From: an uncultured Roseburia sp.
GTDB taxonomy: Bacteria > Bacillota > Clostridia > Lachnospirales > Lachnospiraceae
Assembly: GCA_934307185.1 (NCBI GenBank)
Contig: CAKRCJ010000113.1
Span: forward strand, 1 to 7,116
DNA length: 7,116 nucleotides
Reading direction: 5' to 3'
Below are positions 6,185-7,116 of this stretch, piece after piece; the first letter of the stretch is position 1, and the number at the start of each line of letters is the position of its first letter. The notes beneath the pieces are model-generated. The model had not been told where the DNA came from and ran no database searches. It saw nothing but the letters and a program-made list of their open reading frames with translations. The position numbers were made by a program, and so were the translations under genes.

Positions 6185-6964
6185 ATGAAAAGATTAGGGT
6201 GTATCGGACTTGGTCTGGTTTTATGTGCCGGGATGCTAGCCGGGTGCAGTACAAAACTTCAGGCGGATACGGATACTGTTTATGTGACAAAAAACGGAAA
6301 AGTAATATCGGTAGATGTGGAGACCTTTGACCAGGCTTACTATGATGAGGCAGAGTTAAAGGACTATGTGGAGTCCAAAGTTGCAGGCTACAACGCAGAT
6401 TATGGAAAAGATGCGGTCAAAGTACAGTCCGTTTCAGCGGGTGATGGAAGTGCAAAACTGGAAATGGAATACAAAACAGTTGACGATTATACTGCATTTA
6501 ACGGTGTAGAGCTATATCAGGGCAAAATTGTGCAGGCAATGGCTGCCGGATATGATTTCGATGCCGATTTTGCGGGGGTGTCAGACGATGGAACCTATGG
6601 TGTTGCAAAAGAGGATGTTATTTCGCAGGAGGATTTGAAGGTTGTCATTATTAAGGCAAATGCAGATGTGAAAATCGACGGAAAGATTTTGTATGTTTCC
6701 TGCGAGAATGTGACGGTCACCGGTAAAGATACCGTTTCCATTAAAAAAGGCACTGGAATTGAGGAAACCTGGAAAACAGAAGCAGAGGAGGTTTCGACAG
6801 AGGAGTCTGCTTTGTTAGAAGATGCCGGGGAAGCGCAGGACGAAGATGCAATTATAGGTGAAGTGATTATTGGCACTGAGCAGCCGGAAACAGCAGATAC
6901 AATTACAAATCTGTCGGGAGACGAGTATGGCGCAGATACTTATACCTATATTATTTATAAATAA
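6185..6964 (+). CDS. Putative lipoprotein of unknown function
   Basis: This 259-residue protein has a clear lipoprotein signal: positive start MKR, a hydrophobic stretch at residues 5-17, and lipobox L-A-G-C with Cys21 as the predicted lipidated residue. The mature protein should be anchored to the outer face of the cell membrane. I recognise no catalytic motif or named domain. The first part after the anchor (about 30-110) looks like a mixed alpha/beta fold with DTVYVTKNGKVISVDVETF. Residues about 150-190 alternate in beta-strand style (LKVVIIKANADVKI, KILYVSCENVTVTGK). Residues about 195-245 are strongly acidic and low in complexity, probably a flexible linker, and the protein ends in YTYIIYK. 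GGAG at 6173-6176, eight bases before the ATG, supports the start. It has its own promoter and sits between two housekeeping genes. Its role is unassigned; a secreted or envelope-associated binding protein is only a guess. Confidence 0.85.
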   Translation: MKRLGCIGLGLVLCAGMLAGCSTKLQADTDTVYVTKNGKVISVDVETFDQAYYDEAELKDYVESKVAGYNADYGKDAVKVQSVSAGDGSAKLEMEYKTVDDYTAFNGVELYQGKIVQAMAAGYDFDADFAGVSDDGTYGVAKEDVISQEDLKVVIIKANADVKIDGKILYVSCENVTVTGKDTVSIKKGTGIEETWKTEAEEVSTEESALLEDAGEAQDEDAIIGEVIIGTEQPETADTITNLSGDEYGADTYTYIIYK

Positions 6965-7040
6965 GTTACAGACGAAAGAGTAAATAACGTGATTGAAAAA
7001 TTGCGGAACAATAATAAAAATAGAATGTGAGGAATTTATT

Positions 7041-7116
7041 ATGGAAAAAACGATGGACAAAATCGTAGCACTGGCAAAATCAAGAGGATTTGTATATCCG
7101 GGCTCAGAAATCTACG
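7041..7116 (+). CDS. glyQS: Glycine--tRNA ligase, single-chain (alpha2) type, 3' end outside the window
   Basis: Only the first 25 codons are present: MEKTMDKIVALAKSRGFVYP followed by GSEIY. This matches the N-terminus of the single-polypeptide, eukaryote-like dimeric glycyl-tRNA synthetases, where the segment continues into the class II catalytic core. The enzyme charges tRNA-Gly with glycine using ATP. The ribosome binding site GTGAGGA (7027-7033) is seven bases from the ATG. The 76-nt gap after the lipoprotein gene shows no terminator, no T-box leader (it is far too short) and no convincing promoter. TTGAAA at 6993-6998 lacks a good -10 partner. Read-through from 6089 is therefore likely. 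The call rests on a short but well conserved segment. Confidence 0.85.
   Translation, partial: MEKTMDKIVALAKSRGFVYPGSEIY

Noticed and set aside
6153..6188. Eleven-codon frame MKREKRMEFVS whose TGA overlaps the lipoprotein ATG, considered as a leader peptide
   Set aside because: There is no ribosome binding site before its ATG, and the ATGA overlap is easily coincidental. The GGAG at 6173-6176 serves the lipoprotein gene.
6993..7026. Promoter for the glycyl-tRNA synthetase gene from TTGAAA (6993-6998) with TAAAAA or TAGAAT
   Set aside because: The spacers (16 bp to a poor hexamer, 22 bp to the better one) do not give a credible promoter.
6965..7040. T-box riboswitch upstream of the glycyl-tRNA synthetase gene
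   Set aside because: The gap is 76 nt, too short for a T-box with specifier stem and antiterminator, and no T-box core sequence or terminator hairpin is present.

Overview
The window is about seven kilobases of ordinary chromosomal DNA from an AT-rich Gram-positive anaerobe. It most resembles the class Clostridia and probably the Lachnospiraceae. This rests on the order era - yqzL-like - recO - glycyl-tRNA synthetase, strong AGGAGG-type ribosome binding sites, sigma-A-like promoters, and a M16C (PreP/Cym1-type) peptidase just upstream of era. All genes lie on the + strand. I see no rRNA, tRNA, CRISPR array, insertion sequence, phage gene or integration scar.

Layout. (1) Positions 2-880 hold an MscS-type mechanosensitive channel whose reading frame stays open to the left edge, so its true start is probably outside the window. 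(2) Positions 896-1253 form a self-contained cold-shock unit: a consensus promoter, a leader with a small hairpin, a 67-residue CspA-family protein and a strong intrinsic terminator. (3) Positions 1291-6092 form a tightly packed run: a 971-residue M16C metallopeptidase, the GTPase Era 10 nt later, a 51-residue YqzL-like protein and the repair mediator RecO. The yqzL-like and recO genes overlap by 62 nt in different frames. No convincing promoter is visible between the csp terminator and the peptidase. (4) A good promoter at 6089-6117, with its -35 box over the recO stop codon, leads into a 259-residue lipoprotein of unknown function. A 24-bp dyad lies just downstream of the -10. (5) The first 25 codons of a single-chain glycyl-tRNA synthetase run off the right edge.

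The core genes serve ribosome maturation (Era), recombination repair (RecO) and tRNA charging (GlyRS), a housekeeping grouping also found in Bacillus. The most distinctive features are regulatory or architectural. A 15-bp inverted repeat folds over the start codon of the yqzL-like gene, with the Shine-Dalgarno sequence in its loop. The yqzL-like and recO frames overlap by 62 nt. An unassigned lipoprotein with its own promoter sits between recO and the synthetase gene. I found no evidence of a wholly new multi-gene system.
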